Assembly (NCBI GenBank): GCA_944321465.1
Contig: CALULL010000011.1
Location: 1-64,000 of the forward strand
DNA from: an uncultured Bacteroides sp.
GTDB taxonomy: Bacteria > Bacteroidota > Bacteroidia > Bacteroidales > Bacteroidaceae
Direction: 5' to 3'
DNA: 64,000 nt
Shown here: positions 46,769 through 54,559 of the stretch, in pieces
Numbering within the stretch: the stretch's first letter is position 1
Layout: every line of letters starts with the position of its first letter
The notes under the pieces: generated by a model
What the model was told of the DNA's origin: nothing
Database searches by the model: none
Seen by the model: the letters and a program-made list of their open reading frames with translations, nothing else
Made by a program: the position numbers and the translations under genes

Positions 46769-47665
46769 ATGAATATCCCGACAAATACCCCTTGCTTCCT
46801 GACCCTTGTGCCTGTGGGCGGGCTGGCCAACAGGATGAAGGCCATAGACTCGGCTGTCTCTCTGGCGAGTGCCACGGGCAGTCGTCTGCGCATTGTGTGG
46901 TTTCGCGATAGTGGTCTGAAGTGTCGTTTCGACCAGTTGTTTGCTCCTTTGGACAGAATCGACGGGCCGGAACTGTGCGAGGCGACCTTGGCCGACTTGC
47001 TGCTGCTCGACCGCCCCCGCAAGCGCAACTTCCGCGTTCCCCGCCTTTATCAGCGTTTGCACTTCGACCGCTGCATTTACGAGCAAGAAGCCACTCGTCT
47101 GTTTCGCCAAGGGTTCGACTTTGCACGTTGCCTGACTTCGTATAGAAACCTTTACATAGCTTCGTGTGTGTATTTCAGTCCGAGGCTGACAGGCGGGCAG
47201 TTGTTCGACATCTTCCATCCGCAACCGCTCTTGCAGGCCGAGATAGAGCGTGTGGCGGCACAGTGCATAGGCCCTCGGACGGTGGGAATACACATCCGCC
47301 GTACCGACAACGTGCTTTCCATCGAGCAAAGTCCTACCGAGCTGTTCATCGACCGCATGGAGCAGGAGATTGCCGCCTGTCCCGACGTGAACTTTTATCT
47401 GGCTACAGACTCCGAGGAGGAGAAGGAACGGTTGACGGCACGTTTCGGACAGCGCATCACGACCTGTCCCCGGCAGGCCGAACGCAACAGCGTGCGCGGG
47501 GTGCAGGACGCGGTAGTGGAGCTTTTCCTCCTCTCCCGCACTTGCCGCATACTTGGCTCGGCCCACAGTTCCTACTCCGAGACGGCTGCGCAGCTGGGAG
47601 GCATTCCGTTTGAGGTCGTGAGCCGTCCGTCATGTCCAGACACGGAAAGGAGGACATTGGCATGA
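46769..47665 (+). CDS. Fucosyltransferase-like glycosyltransferase
   Basis: This 298-aa soluble protein has GGLANRMKAIDSAVSLA near the N-terminus and VGIHIRRTDNVLS in the second half, the HxRRxD-type motif of GDP-fucose-dependent transferases (O-FucT/NodZ/GT11 superfamily). The C-terminal DAVVELFLLSRTCRILGSAHSSYSETAAQLGG is the acceptor-side signature in that group. Fucose is therefore the likely donor sugar, though this is inference. Its stop codon overlaps the next start (ATGA). Confidence 0.75.
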   Translation: MNIPTNTPCFLTLVPVGGLANRMKAIDSAVSLASATGSRLRIVWFRDSGLKCRFDQLFAPLDRIDGPELCEATLADLLLLDRPRKRNFRVPRLYQRLHFDRCIYEQEATRLFRQGFDFARCLTSYRNLYIASCVYFSPRLTGGQLFDIFHPQPLLQAEIERVAAQCIGPRTVGIHIRRTDNVLSIEQSPTELFIDRMEQEIAACPDVNFYLATDSEEEKERLTARFGQRITTCPRQAERNSVRGVQDAVVELFLLSRTCRILGSAHSSYSETAAQLGGIPFEVVSRPSCPDTERRTLA

Positions 47666-48582
47666 AGGAATTGCGGCTTGCAATGAAGGTAATGGTTGTG
47701 GTAGTGACCTACAATTTTGAGCCTTGGATGGAACGTTGCTTGGGTAGCCTGCGGCGGTCGGAGCACCCGGCGGATGTGGTGGTGGTGGACAACAACTCGT
47801 CCGACCGCACCGTGGAGTTGCTGCGGGCGAACTACCCCGAAGTCGAGCTATTGACCAACAAGTGCAACCTGGGGTTTGGACAAGCCAACAATCAGGGGTT
47901 TTCCTTGGCTCTTGCCCGGGGCTACGACGCGGTGTTCCTGCTCAATCAGGATGCCTGGATAGAACCTGCGACCATCGGTACGCTTTGCAGATTGAGCGAG
48001 GAACACCCGGAGTATGGCATTCTGTCTCCCCTGCATCTTACGGGAACTGGCAACCGGCTGGACCACGGTTTTGCCGTCTACACCCACCTGCCAGAAGACG
48101 CATTGCCTTGTGCCGTGGACGAGGACGACCGGTTGCGTCGGGCGGACTTCATCAACGCCGCCTTTTGGTTCTTGCCTCGGCACACGTTGCAAGTGGCGGG
48201 CGGCTTCTCGCCGCTGTTCTACCATTATGGCGAGGACAAGGACTATGCCAACCGCATGCGGTACCACGGCCTGTTAGTGGGCTTTTCGCCCTTGGTGCGG
48301 GGCTGGCACGACCGCGAGCGGCGGCAGCCCAGCCGAAAGTCGGCCTTCCGGTCGGAGCGTGTCTACCTGCTCTCCGAGTATGCCAATCCGTGTTATTCCC
48401 TCCCCCGTGCCTTTGCTTTCGGAGTGCTGGCCGGTGCGAAGAAGGCCTTGTTGGCGTTGCTGCGTCTGCGTCTGCGCGATGCCTTGGCCTACGTCGGCAT
48501 TGTCTTCCGGCTGTTGTGGGCCACAGCCTCCGTAGTGCGGCTGCGCAAGCTGGTGCGTGCCCGAGGCCCCCATTTCATCTGA
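47662..48582 (+). CDS. Family 2 glycosyltransferase (rhamnosyltransferase-like)
   Basis: This 306-aa protein has the GT2 N-terminal fold: VMVVVVTYNFEPWMERCLGSLRR, DVVVVDNNSSDRTVELL, NLGFGQANNQG and the DxD-like NQDAW. A C-terminal hydrophobic region may associate it with the membrane. The start at 47662 is selected because its ATG overlaps the TGA of the preceding gene, implying coupling. Donor and acceptor are unknown. Confidence 0.88.
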   Translation: MKELRLAMKVMVVVVTYNFEPWMERCLGSLRRSEHPADVVVVDNNSSDRTVELLRANYPEVELLTNKCNLGFGQANNQGFSLALARGYDAVFLLNQDAWIEPATIGTLCRLSEEHPEYGILSPLHLTGTGNRLDHGFAVYTHLPEDALPCAVDEDDRLRRADFINAAFWFLPRHTLQVAGGFSPLFYHYGEDKDYANRMRYHGLLVGFSPLVRGWHDRERRQPSRKSAFRSERVYLLSEYANPCYSLPRAFAFGVLAGAKKALLALLRLRLRDALAYVGIVFRLLWATASVVRLRKLVRARGPHFI

Positions 48583-48614
48583 CTCGGGTAGCCAGTGCGC
48601 CCGTTTCCCCTCTC

Positions 48615-49529
48615 TCAGGTCGTGATAGCCACGGCAAGCAAGAGGGAGAAGAACAGCATGTTGCGCGACGTTTCGCCCAGGATGCTGTTCAACTTCTCGC
48701 CGCTTCCTATAGCCACCATCTTGCGCCAGGTGGCGTAGTGGAGAAACAAGTAGCTGCACACGGCCCAGACGAACTCGAACAGCGTCAGCTTTCCGCCCGG
48801 CATCAGCGACAGGGCAAGCAGGGCCGCGCCAAGCCCCAGTCCCAAGTAGGCGTAGCGACCGGCAGCTTCGCCGAAACGCACGACAAAGGTCTGTTTTCCA
48901 CTGAGCCTGTCCTGGTCGCGGTCGCGATAGTTGTTTACCATAAGCAAGGTGTCGATGGAGAGGCCACTGATGAGCGACAGGACACCAGCCTCCCACGTCA
49001 AGCTTCCGGCCTGCACGTAGTAGGTGCCCATGACTGGCACCAGTCCGAAGAACACCACTACCAGCACGTCGCCCAGCCCGCTGTAGGAGAACGAGGTGGT
49101 ATAGAGAAACGCGAAGACAACGCAGACCACGCCCGCCGCCAGCAGTTCCAGCCCATGCCAAGGCAATGCCCGCCCGTACATCAGCAGGATGGCAAGTCCC
49201 GCCAGGCAGGACAGGGCTATCACGACGGCAATGCCCAACGTCATGGCACGCGGCGTTATCCACCCTTGGGCACAGGCCCGGGTAGGACCTATGCGGTCGC
49301 TGCGGTCAGTACCCCGGCGGAAATCAAACAGGTCGTTGATGAAGTTGGCCGCTATCTGCATACCGCAGGCAAAGGCGGCGCACAGCAGGGCAGCGGGGAG
49401 CCTGAACGTATCGTCGGAGGCGGCCAGTGCCGTGCCCAGTATCACGGGGATGAAGGCTGCGGTCAGCGTCTTGGGCCGGGCGGCCAGCAGCCAGGCACGC
49501 AGGGCCGACGGAGGGGTAGTGGTTTCCAT
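48615..49529 (-). CDS. menA: 1,4-dihydroxy-2-naphthoate polyprenyltransferase
   Basis: This 304-aa polytopic membrane enzyme attaches a polyprenyl chain to DHNA in menaquinone synthesis. The Asp-rich motif NDLFDFRRGTDRSDR (about 60-75) and the second motif NNYRDRDQDRLSGK are both present. The product, menaquinone, is the expected electron acceptor for complex I in this organism. The start at 49529 (METTTPPS) is preferred to an upstream ATG because a TACTTTTG box lies just upstream. Confidence 0.93.
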   Translation of the reverse strand: METTTPPSALRAWLLAARPKTLTAAFIPVILGTALAASDDTFRLPAALLCAAFACGMQIAANFINDLFDFRRGTDRSDRIGPTRACAQGWITPRAMTLGIAVVIALSCLAGLAILLMYGRALPWHGLELLAAGVVCVVFAFLYTTSFSYSGLGDVLVVVFFGLVPVMGTYYVQAGSLTWEAGVLSLISGLSIDTLLMVNNYRDRDQDRLSGKQTFVVRFGEAAGRYAYLGLGLGAALLALSLMPGGKLTLFEFVWAVCSYLFLHYATWRKMVAIGSGEKLNSILGETSRNMLFFSLLLAVAITT

Positions 49530-49583
49530 GTTTCGTTTCCGTTGTTGTATATATAAATAGGTATATAGGCCCTTCGGCCCGGG

Positions 49584-49591
49584 CAAAAGTA
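49584..49591 (-). promoter_or_regulatory. TAnnTTTG -7 box, menA
   Basis: TACTTTTG on the minus strand, 54 bp upstream of the menA ATG. Confidence 0.45.
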
Positions 49592-49735
49592 TCGGTTTCT
49601 CTTGGATTATGCAAGGCCGCCGGGCCTTTCTGTACCAAATCCTGCCTTGCGCTCCTGTCGGAGGGGGCGCACGGAGTCTGTAAAATGGGTATTACGTTCT
49701 GTAATCCGTATATGGCCGTGCCTGCCGATTTGCCC

Positions 49736-49743
49736 TACCTTTG
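49736..49743 (+). promoter_or_regulatory. TAnnTTTG -7 box, cytoplasmic aldo/keto reductase
   Basis: TACCTTTG on the plus strand, 38 bp upstream of the ATG at 49782. Confidence 0.5.
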
Positions 49744-49781
49744 CGCTATCCGAAAAAATCAGTTGAAAAGAAAGCATACAA

Positions 49782-50630
49782 ATGGAAACAGTAAGATTAA
49801 GCAACGGCGTGGAAATGCCGCAATTGGGCTATGGAGTCTATCAAGTGTCGCCCTCGGAATGCGAGCGGTGCGTCAGCGATGCCATCGGCGTGGGCTATCG
49901 GATGATAGACACGGCACAGGCCTATTTCAACGAGGAGGGCGTGGGCAACGCCGTCCGCAAGTGCGGAGTGCCCCGTAACGAACTGTTCATCGTCACTAAG
50001 GTGTGGATTTCCAATGCAGGATACGAGCGGGCGAAAGCCTCCATCGACGAGTCGCTCCGCAAGTTGCAGACCGACTACATCGACCTGCTGCTCATTCACC
50101 AGCCCTTTGGCGACTACTACGGCACGTGGCGGGCTATGGAAGAAGCCTACCGTGCGGGCAAGCTGCGGGCCATCGGTGTGTCCAACTTCTACCCCGACCG
50201 CTTCATTGACCTGGCCGAGCTGAGCGAGATAGCCCCGATGGTGAACCAGGTGGAGACGCACGTCTTCAACCAGCAGGCAGAGGCGCAGAAGATAATGCAG
50301 GAGTACGGCACGCACATCATGTCGTGGGGACCCTTTGCCGAGGGCCGCAACAACTTCTTCGGCAACGAGACCCTGACGGGCATCGGCGCAAAGCATGGCA
50401 AGAGTGCCGCCCAGGTGGCCTTGCGTTACCTCCTCCAGCGCGGTGTCATCGTAATCCCCAAGTCCGTCCGCCACGAGCGCATGGAGCAGAACCTCAATGT
50501 GTTCGACTTCAACCTGAGCGACGAAGACATGCAAGCCATACGCGCCCTCGACCTGGGGCACAGCCTGTTCTTCTCGCACTACGACCCGCAGACGGTGAAG
50601 TGGCTGGTACAACTCGGCAAGAGCAAATGA
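49782..50630 (+). CDS. Aldo/keto reductase (cytoplasmic)
   Basis: This 282-aa protein is a complete AKR5-type barrel without a signal peptide. Catalytic residues lie in [13 protein letters not shown] (Asp, Tyr), IVTKVW (Lys) and [10 protein letters not shown] (His). The cofactor region is [17 protein letters not shown]. It resembles 2,5-diketo-gluconate reductase-type enzymes in the family sense; the substrate is unknown. It differs from the exported paralogue at 27709-28662. Confidence 0.9.
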   Translation: METVRLSNGVEMPQLGYGVYQVSPSECERCVSDAIGVGYRMIDTAQAYFNEEGVGNAVRKCGVPRNELFIVTKVWISNAGYERAKASIDESLRKLQTDYIDLLLIHQPFGDYYGTWRAMEEAYRAGKLRAIGVSNFYPDRFIDLAELSEIAPMVNQVETHVFNQQAEAQKIMQEYGTHIMSWGPFAEGRNNFFGNETLTGIGAKHGKSAAQVALRYLLQRGVIVIPKSVRHERMEQNLNVFDFNLSDEDMQAIRALDLGHSLFFSHYDPQTVKWLVQLGKSK

Positions 50631-50708
50631 CCCTTTCCGCAGTCCTTTCGCTTGGACTTGAGGGTCTCTTTTGCCCAACATTTGATTGAGGCTAACATGG
50701 ATGGTTGA

Positions 50709-50904
50709 ACCCAAATCGGTCATTAGACCGCCCACAATGAGTATAGGCTTATCTTTGGGGGCTTTCCAAGCCCTTTCGCCCTGCTACCGGCATCTTGTCT
50801 GCCGCTTTGTCTCGACGTAGCCCGCTACGCCTTCGACAAAGGTGACAGCCAATCTGCACGGCAGCAGAACGAAATCGCTTTGGACTCTAATGACCTATTT
50901 GGGT
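50709..50904. mobile_element. 196-bp MITE-like element, copy 3
   Basis: Ends ACCCAAATCGGTCATTAGA (50709-50727) and TCTAATGACCTATTTGGGT (50886-50904) are inverted repeats with one mismatch. The interior matches copies 1 and 2. The flanks read ...TTGA and TGAA..., a possible 3-bp target duplication (TGA). Confidence 0.72.
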
Positions 50905-50920
50905 TGAACCCGAATGGAAC

Positions 50921-50950
50921 AGGGGCAGACACCTGCGGATGTCTGCCCCT
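50921..50950. terminator. Perfect 11-bp hairpin
   Basis: AGGGGCAGACA pairs with TGTCTGCCCCT around an 8-nt loop. It lies 290 bp after the aldo/keto reductase, just beyond the MITE. There is no T-run, so its role as terminator is uncertain. Confidence 0.35.
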
Positions 50951-51079
50951 TGCCGCATATTGTCCGGCGGGTGCCTGGCGGTCCGCCCCCTGTCCCTGCT
51001 GCGGTGACGGGCACAGCGTGGCCGATGTTGCGCCGTAATGGTCCGCCGAAAAGCCCCTGTCACGCTTCTATCCCCTTAG

Positions 51080-51167
51080 GGGCACACCTTCGCCCCCGTG
51101 CTGGCACAAGTGTGCCAGCCGGAGAGCGGACCTGTGCCAGCCGGGCAGCAAAGGCGCGCCCGGAGAG
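51080..51167. repeat. 88-bp 4x22 element J
   Basis: Units start at 51080, 51102, 51124 and 51146 (ACCTTCGCC, AAGTGTGCC, ACCTGTGCC, AGGCGCGCC). It lies between the MITE copy 3 and the promoter of the RibD-C-like gene. The rest of 50951-51270 holds nothing else recognisable. Confidence 0.65.
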
Positions 51168-51270
51168 CGGCACAAGGACGGCCCAAGGGAGAAATGCGAC
51201 AAACTACGGTTTCTTATACCCGAATTACCGAAAAGCCCGAAGGAGGGTTGTAGGCGAAAGACAAAGGGCG

Positions 51271-51278
51271 TATCTTTG
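51271..51278 (+). promoter_or_regulatory. TAnnTTTG -7 box, RibD-C-like gene
   Basis: TATCTTTG on the plus strand, 53 bp upstream of the ATG at 51332. Confidence 0.5.
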
Positions 51279-51331
51279 CCCTGTCGCCCGGCGACATACA
51301 ACGATAGAAACCAATCCAAACAAGAACGTAT

Positions 51332-52012
51332 ATGGAAAGACCCTACATCATCTGCCACATGATAGCTTCTGTCGACGGCAGGATAGACTGTGCCATGGTA
51401 GACAAAATCAGCGGAGACGAGTACTACACCGCCCTGCAACGACTCGGCTGCCCCACGAATCTGACGGGCCGCGTCACGATGGAGCACTACAGTGCCGAGA
51501 AAACGCCCTTCGCGCCGATAGAAAACCGCCCCATAGGCCACACCACGGTGCATGTGGCCCGCAAGGCCGACGGCTACACCGTGGCCGTCGACACGATGGG
51601 CCGCCTGCGCTGGCCTGCCGCCGAGATAGACGGACACCCGTTGCTGTGCATCGTCAGCGAGGATGCCAGCCAAGAGTATCTGGAGGCCCTGCGCCAGCAA
51701 GGCATATCCTACATCGCCACGGGCAAGAACAGCATCGATCTGCCGCAGGCCATGCACCTGCTGAGGCGCGACTTCGGCGTAGAGCGGCTGGCCGTGCTGG
51801 GAGGCGGACACATCAACGGCGGTTTTCTGACGGCGGGACTCATCGACGAGATAAGCCTGATGATAGCCCCCGGCGTGGACGGGCGACGGGGCTGGACAGC
51901 CGTGTTCGACGGCATAGCCGACCAAGAGCGACAACCCGTTCACCTAAGCCTGACGGACGTAGAACGGTTTGACAACGGCACCGTGTGGCTACGCTACAAG
52001 ACAGAACGCTGA
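51332..52012 (+). CDS. RibD C-terminal / dihydrofolate reductase-like protein
   Basis: This 226-aa protein corresponds to the reductase domain of RibD: RPYIICHMIASVDGRID at the N-terminus, YIATGKNSIDLPQAMHLLRRDFGVERLAVLGGGHINGGFLTAGLIDEISLMIAPGVDG in the second half, which is the NADPH and substrate region. The deaminase domain of full RibD is missing, so this is a stand-alone reductase-like enzyme rather than the main riboflavin RibD. The substrate is unknown. An esterase gene follows 5 bp later. Confidence 0.85.
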   Translation: MERPYIICHMIASVDGRIDCAMVDKISGDEYYTALQRLGCPTNLTGRVTMEHYSAEKTPFAPIENRPIGHTTVHVARKADGYTVAVDTMGRLRWPAAEIDGHPLLCIVSEDASQEYLEALRQQGISYIATGKNSIDLPQAMHLLRRDFGVERLAVLGGGHINGGFLTAGLIDEISLMIAPGVDGRRGWTAVFDGIADQERQPVHLSLTDVERFDNGTVWLRYKTER

Positions 52013-52017
52013 ATCAC

Positions 52018-52785
52018 ATGAACGGACGCACCCCCCAACAACCCCGCTACATGCCCGTGGAGAGCGACGGAAGGCTCGCCGTCTTCATCCACGGCATTAC
52101 GGAGGGTCCCGATCAGTTCGCCCCGCTTATGGCCGAGGCCAACGCTGCGGGCTACTCTGCCGTCTCGTTGCTGCTGCCGGGGCACGGAGGCTCGGCAACC
52201 GACTTTGCCCGTACCAATGAACAGGAATGGACGGCCTACGTGCGTACCCGGCTGGAGCAGGCGAGGGAGCGATACGGGCACATCGTGCTGGTGGGGCACT
52301 CGATGGGCACGCTGCTCTCGTTCCTGGCTTACGCCGAACGGCCTCAAAACATCGTGGGCATCGTAGCCATAGCCTCGCCGCTGGTGGTGCGCGTCAGGCG
52401 GCGTGCCGTGCGCAACCTGCTGAGGGCGGGACTGAGCCGCCAACTGTCCCCCGACGACCCGGCGGCCAGCGTAGCGCAGGCTTCGAGCGTAGCGCAAGGC
52501 CCGGCACTGGGCTACATGGCATGGCTGCCGAGGCTTGCCGACCTCTTCAGGCTGATAGCCCGGACACGCAAGGTGCTGAAGGAGGTCTCCGTGCCTACCC
52601 TCGTAGTCCACGCCGACGGCGACGAGCTGGTGGGCGCGGCCAGTCTGAGGATATTCAGGCGCGAAGTGCCTGCCCGCTACCTCGACATCGCGCGTCTGCC
52701 CCACTCCACCCACTTCACCTACGACGAGACCGACCGCCTCACGCTGCACAGGCTCTTCCGCGACTTTCTCGCAGCACGCCGGTAG
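52018..52785 (+). CDS. Alpha/beta hydrolase (carboxylesterase/lipase-like)
   Basis: This 255-aa soluble hydrolase has AVFIHGITEGPDQF (oxyanion region), GHSMGTLLSFLAYAE (nucleophile Ser), HADGDELVGAAS (Asp) and LPHSTHFT (His), the layout of monoglyceride-lipase or carboxylesterase-type enzymes. The start at 52018 lies 5 bp after the preceding stop and matches the domain boundary. A tandem near-repeat VAQASSVAQG occurs in the lid region. Substrate unknown. Confidence 0.87.
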   Translation: MNGRTPQQPRYMPVESDGRLAVFIHGITEGPDQFAPLMAEANAAGYSAVSLLLPGHGGSATDFARTNEQEWTAYVRTRLEQARERYGHIVLVGHSMGTLLSFLAYAERPQNIVGIVAIASPLVVRVRRRAVRNLLRAGLSRQLSPDDPAASVAQASSVAQGPALGYMAWLPRLADLFRLIARTRKVLKEVSVPTLVVHADGDELVGAASLRIFRREVPARYLDIARLPHSTHFTYDETDRLTLHRLFRDFLAARR

Positions 52786-52794
52786 CCACGTCCC

Positions 52795-53943
52795 TCAGAC
52801 GGGCACCACGCCGATGCCGGGACGGTCGGGCAGAACGATGCGCCCCTGCACCACCTCCACACCACGGAATCGGTCGTTCGTGATGAGCAGGTTGCCGTCG
52901 AGGTCGGCAAAGTCCACCGCCGGAGACAGTTGGGCCGCAGCCGAACAGGCGCACGAGGTCTCTGTCATACAACCCACCATCGCCCCCATGCCCAATGCGC
53001 GTGCCAGCGTCAGCATCTTCCAAGCCTCGCGCATACCGGTACATTTCATCAGCTTGATGTTGATGCCCGTGAACGCGCCCCGCAACCGGGGCACGTCGGC
53101 AAGGCGTTGCACAGCCTCATCGGCAAACACGGGCAACGGGCTGCGCTCGGTGAGCCACGCCGAGTCGTCCAGCCGTTCTTTGGGCAACGGCTGTTCCACC
53201 ATCACCACGCCCTGAGCGGCCAGCCAGACGATTTCGTCAAGAGCCTTCTGCCGGTCGGTCCAACCCTGATTGGCGTCCACGGCTATGGGCAGCGAGGTGA
53301 CCGAACGCACGGCACGTATCATCTCGCGGTCGTTGCCTCCGCCCAGCTTCACTTTCAGTATATTGAAACGCCCTGCACACTCGCGCGTCTTTTCTTTCAC
53401 CACTTGGGGCGTGTCTATGCCTATGGTGAAGGTAGTGGAAGGAGCCTTGGCGGGGTCGAGTCCCCAGATGCGATGCCATGGTGCCCCCAGCAACTTGCCC
53501 ACAAGGTCGTGCAAGGCAATGTCGACAGCGGCCTTGGCGGCAGTATCGCGCGGCGACAGCCCGTCGACGTAGGCCAGTATGTCCTCCAACAGGAAGGGGC
53601 TTGAGAAACGCCCCAAATCCACGCGGCGCAGAAAGGCCGTCACGCTGTCGGTCGTCTCACCCAGGTAGGGAGGCATGGAAGCCTCGCCATAGCCCACCAG
53701 GCCGTCGTACTCCACCTCAACCTGTACGCCAGGCGTGGTGGTGCGCGAATAGGAAGCCACGGTGAAGGTGTGGCGCAGGCTCAGTTCGTAGGGGAAGAAG
53801 CGCAGCACCATGCGCGGCACCATACCTCCACGGCCCACGTTGAAAGGTTCAGGCCCGGAGGAAGCCGCCCCGTGGGCTGGCAGCAACCCGGCACCCAATG
53901 CCGCCAGAGCGGCGGTCTTCAGAAAAGTCCTTCGGTCTTGCAT
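52795..53943 (-). CDS. Dipeptide (L-Ala-D/L-Glu type) epimerase with Tat signal
   Basis: This 382-aa enolase-superfamily protein has a twin-arginine signal (MQDRRTFLKTAALAALGAGLLPAHGA). The muconate-lactonizing-type barrel follows, with the Lys of ILKVKLGG, metal ligands in PIAVDANQGW, MVEQPLPKE and VFADEAVQ, and GINIKLMKCTG. L-Ala-D/L-Glu epimerases act on murein-derived dipeptides. The NlpC/P60 hydrolase at 54560-55783 would release such dipeptides. Export is consistent with periplasmic murein processing. The start at 53943 begins the signal; a longer frame is rejected. Confidence 0.9.
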   Translation of the reverse strand: MQDRRTFLKTAALAALGAGLLPAHGAASSGPEPFNVGRGGMVPRMVLRFFPYELSLRHTFTVASYSRTTTPGVQVEVEYDGLVGYGEASMPPYLGETTDSVTAFLRRVDLGRFSSPFLLEDILAYVDGLSPRDTAAKAAVDIALHDLVGKLLGAPWHRIWGLDPAKAPSTTFTIGIDTPQVVKEKTRECAGRFNILKVKLGGGNDREMIRAVRSVTSLPIAVDANQGWTDRQKALDEIVWLAAQGVVMVEQPLPKERLDDSAWLTERSPLPVFADEAVQRLADVPRLRGAFTGINIKLMKCTGMREAWKMLTLARALGMGAMVGCMTETSCACSAAAQLSPAVDFADLDGNLLITNDRFRGVEVVQGRIVLPDRPGIGVVPV

Positions 53944-53970
53944 AATCCATCGGTTTGCGAAACGTGTGTC

Positions 53971-53978
53971 CAAAAGTA
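53971..53978 (-). promoter_or_regulatory. TAnnTTTG -7 box, dipeptide epimerase
   Basis: TACTTTTG on the minus strand, 27 bp upstream of the epimerase ATG. A perfect GC hairpin (54048-54069, GTCGCCCGCC with GGCGGGCGAC) lies upstream without a T-run in this direction. Confidence 0.45.
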
Positions 53979-54188
53979 GCAAAACCTTCCGGCATACGGA
54001 TACAAAGCACCGGCTTTTTCCACCCGCGCCAGCCCGCACAGGCCAACGTCGCCCGCCCCGGCGGGCGACAAAAAGGAAGGCACGCGGGGGCGTGCCCTCT
54101 CAGACAAGAGAATTTACTGGTGCCGCGAGGCCGACATGTGCCACAACGGCAGCGAACACAGTGTTTTCGCGTCGCGCAGACAGAAGAG

Positions 54189-54371
54189 TCAGACGAACTC
54201 CTCTAAGGTGTACATGTCGCTCACGAAGTCGTCCACCACACCTTCAAGGTTCTCCAAAGCCTCTTCGGCAGTTTCGCCATAGGCGCTGCACAACATGTTG
54301 TCTCTGACGTAGGCAAAGAAACCGCCTCCACGGGCGACTTCAACCACAGAATCGGATGCTTTCAGTCTCAT
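54189..54371 (-). CDS. HicB-like small protein (orphan)
   Basis: This 60-aa protein (MRLKASDSVVEVARGGGFFAYVRDN...GETAEEALENLEGVVDDF) resembles the partial RNase-H-like fold of HicB antitoxins or DUF1902/UPF0150 proteins, with the GET.EEAL.N motif. No HicA toxin gene is visible on either side. The start at 54371 is chosen because a promoter box lies upstream inside the longer open frame. It may be a stand-alone regulator or a remnant. Confidence 0.65.
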   Translation of the reverse strand: MRLKASDSVVEVARGGGFFAYVRDNMLCSAYGETAEEALENLEGVVDDFVSDMYTLEEFV

Positions 54372-54403
54372 GGGATTGCAAGTGCTTTTTGTTTTTACTG
54401 GCC

Positions 54404-54411
54404 CAAAGATA
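54404..54411 (-). promoter_or_regulatory. TAnnTTTG -7 box, HicB-like gene
   Basis: TATCTTTG on the minus strand, 32 bp upstream of the HicB-like ATG. Its position supports the short 60-aa gene model. Confidence 0.5.
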
Positions 54412-54461
54412 GCACCCGCATGTTTCATTGCTGTGTAGAACAGGTTACATTTCGTCCAAGA

Positions 54462-54549
54462 GGGCAAAGGTGCGCCCCCGGGCAGGCAGAGGTGTGCTCC
54501 CGAGCGGGCAAAGGAATGCCCGCAAGCGGGGAGACCTCTGCCTGCCCGG
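54462..54549. repeat. 88-bp 4x22 element K
   Basis: Units start at 54462, 54484, 54506 and 54528 (AGGTGCGCC, AGGTGTGCT, AGGAATGCC, ACCTCTGCC). It sits in the gap between the NlpC/P60 stop and the HicB-like gene, ending 10 bp before the stop codon at 54560. Confidence 0.68.
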
Positions 54550-54559
54550 AACTACCGGA

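Noticed and set aside
51332-52012. Full bifunctional RibD
   Set aside because: Only the reductase half is present; the deaminase zinc motif is missing, and ribE lies 6 kb away in another unit.
54048-54069. Perfect GC hairpin as terminator of the HicB-like gene
   Set aside because: In the direction of transcription there is no following T-run, so it is noted only as a hairpin.
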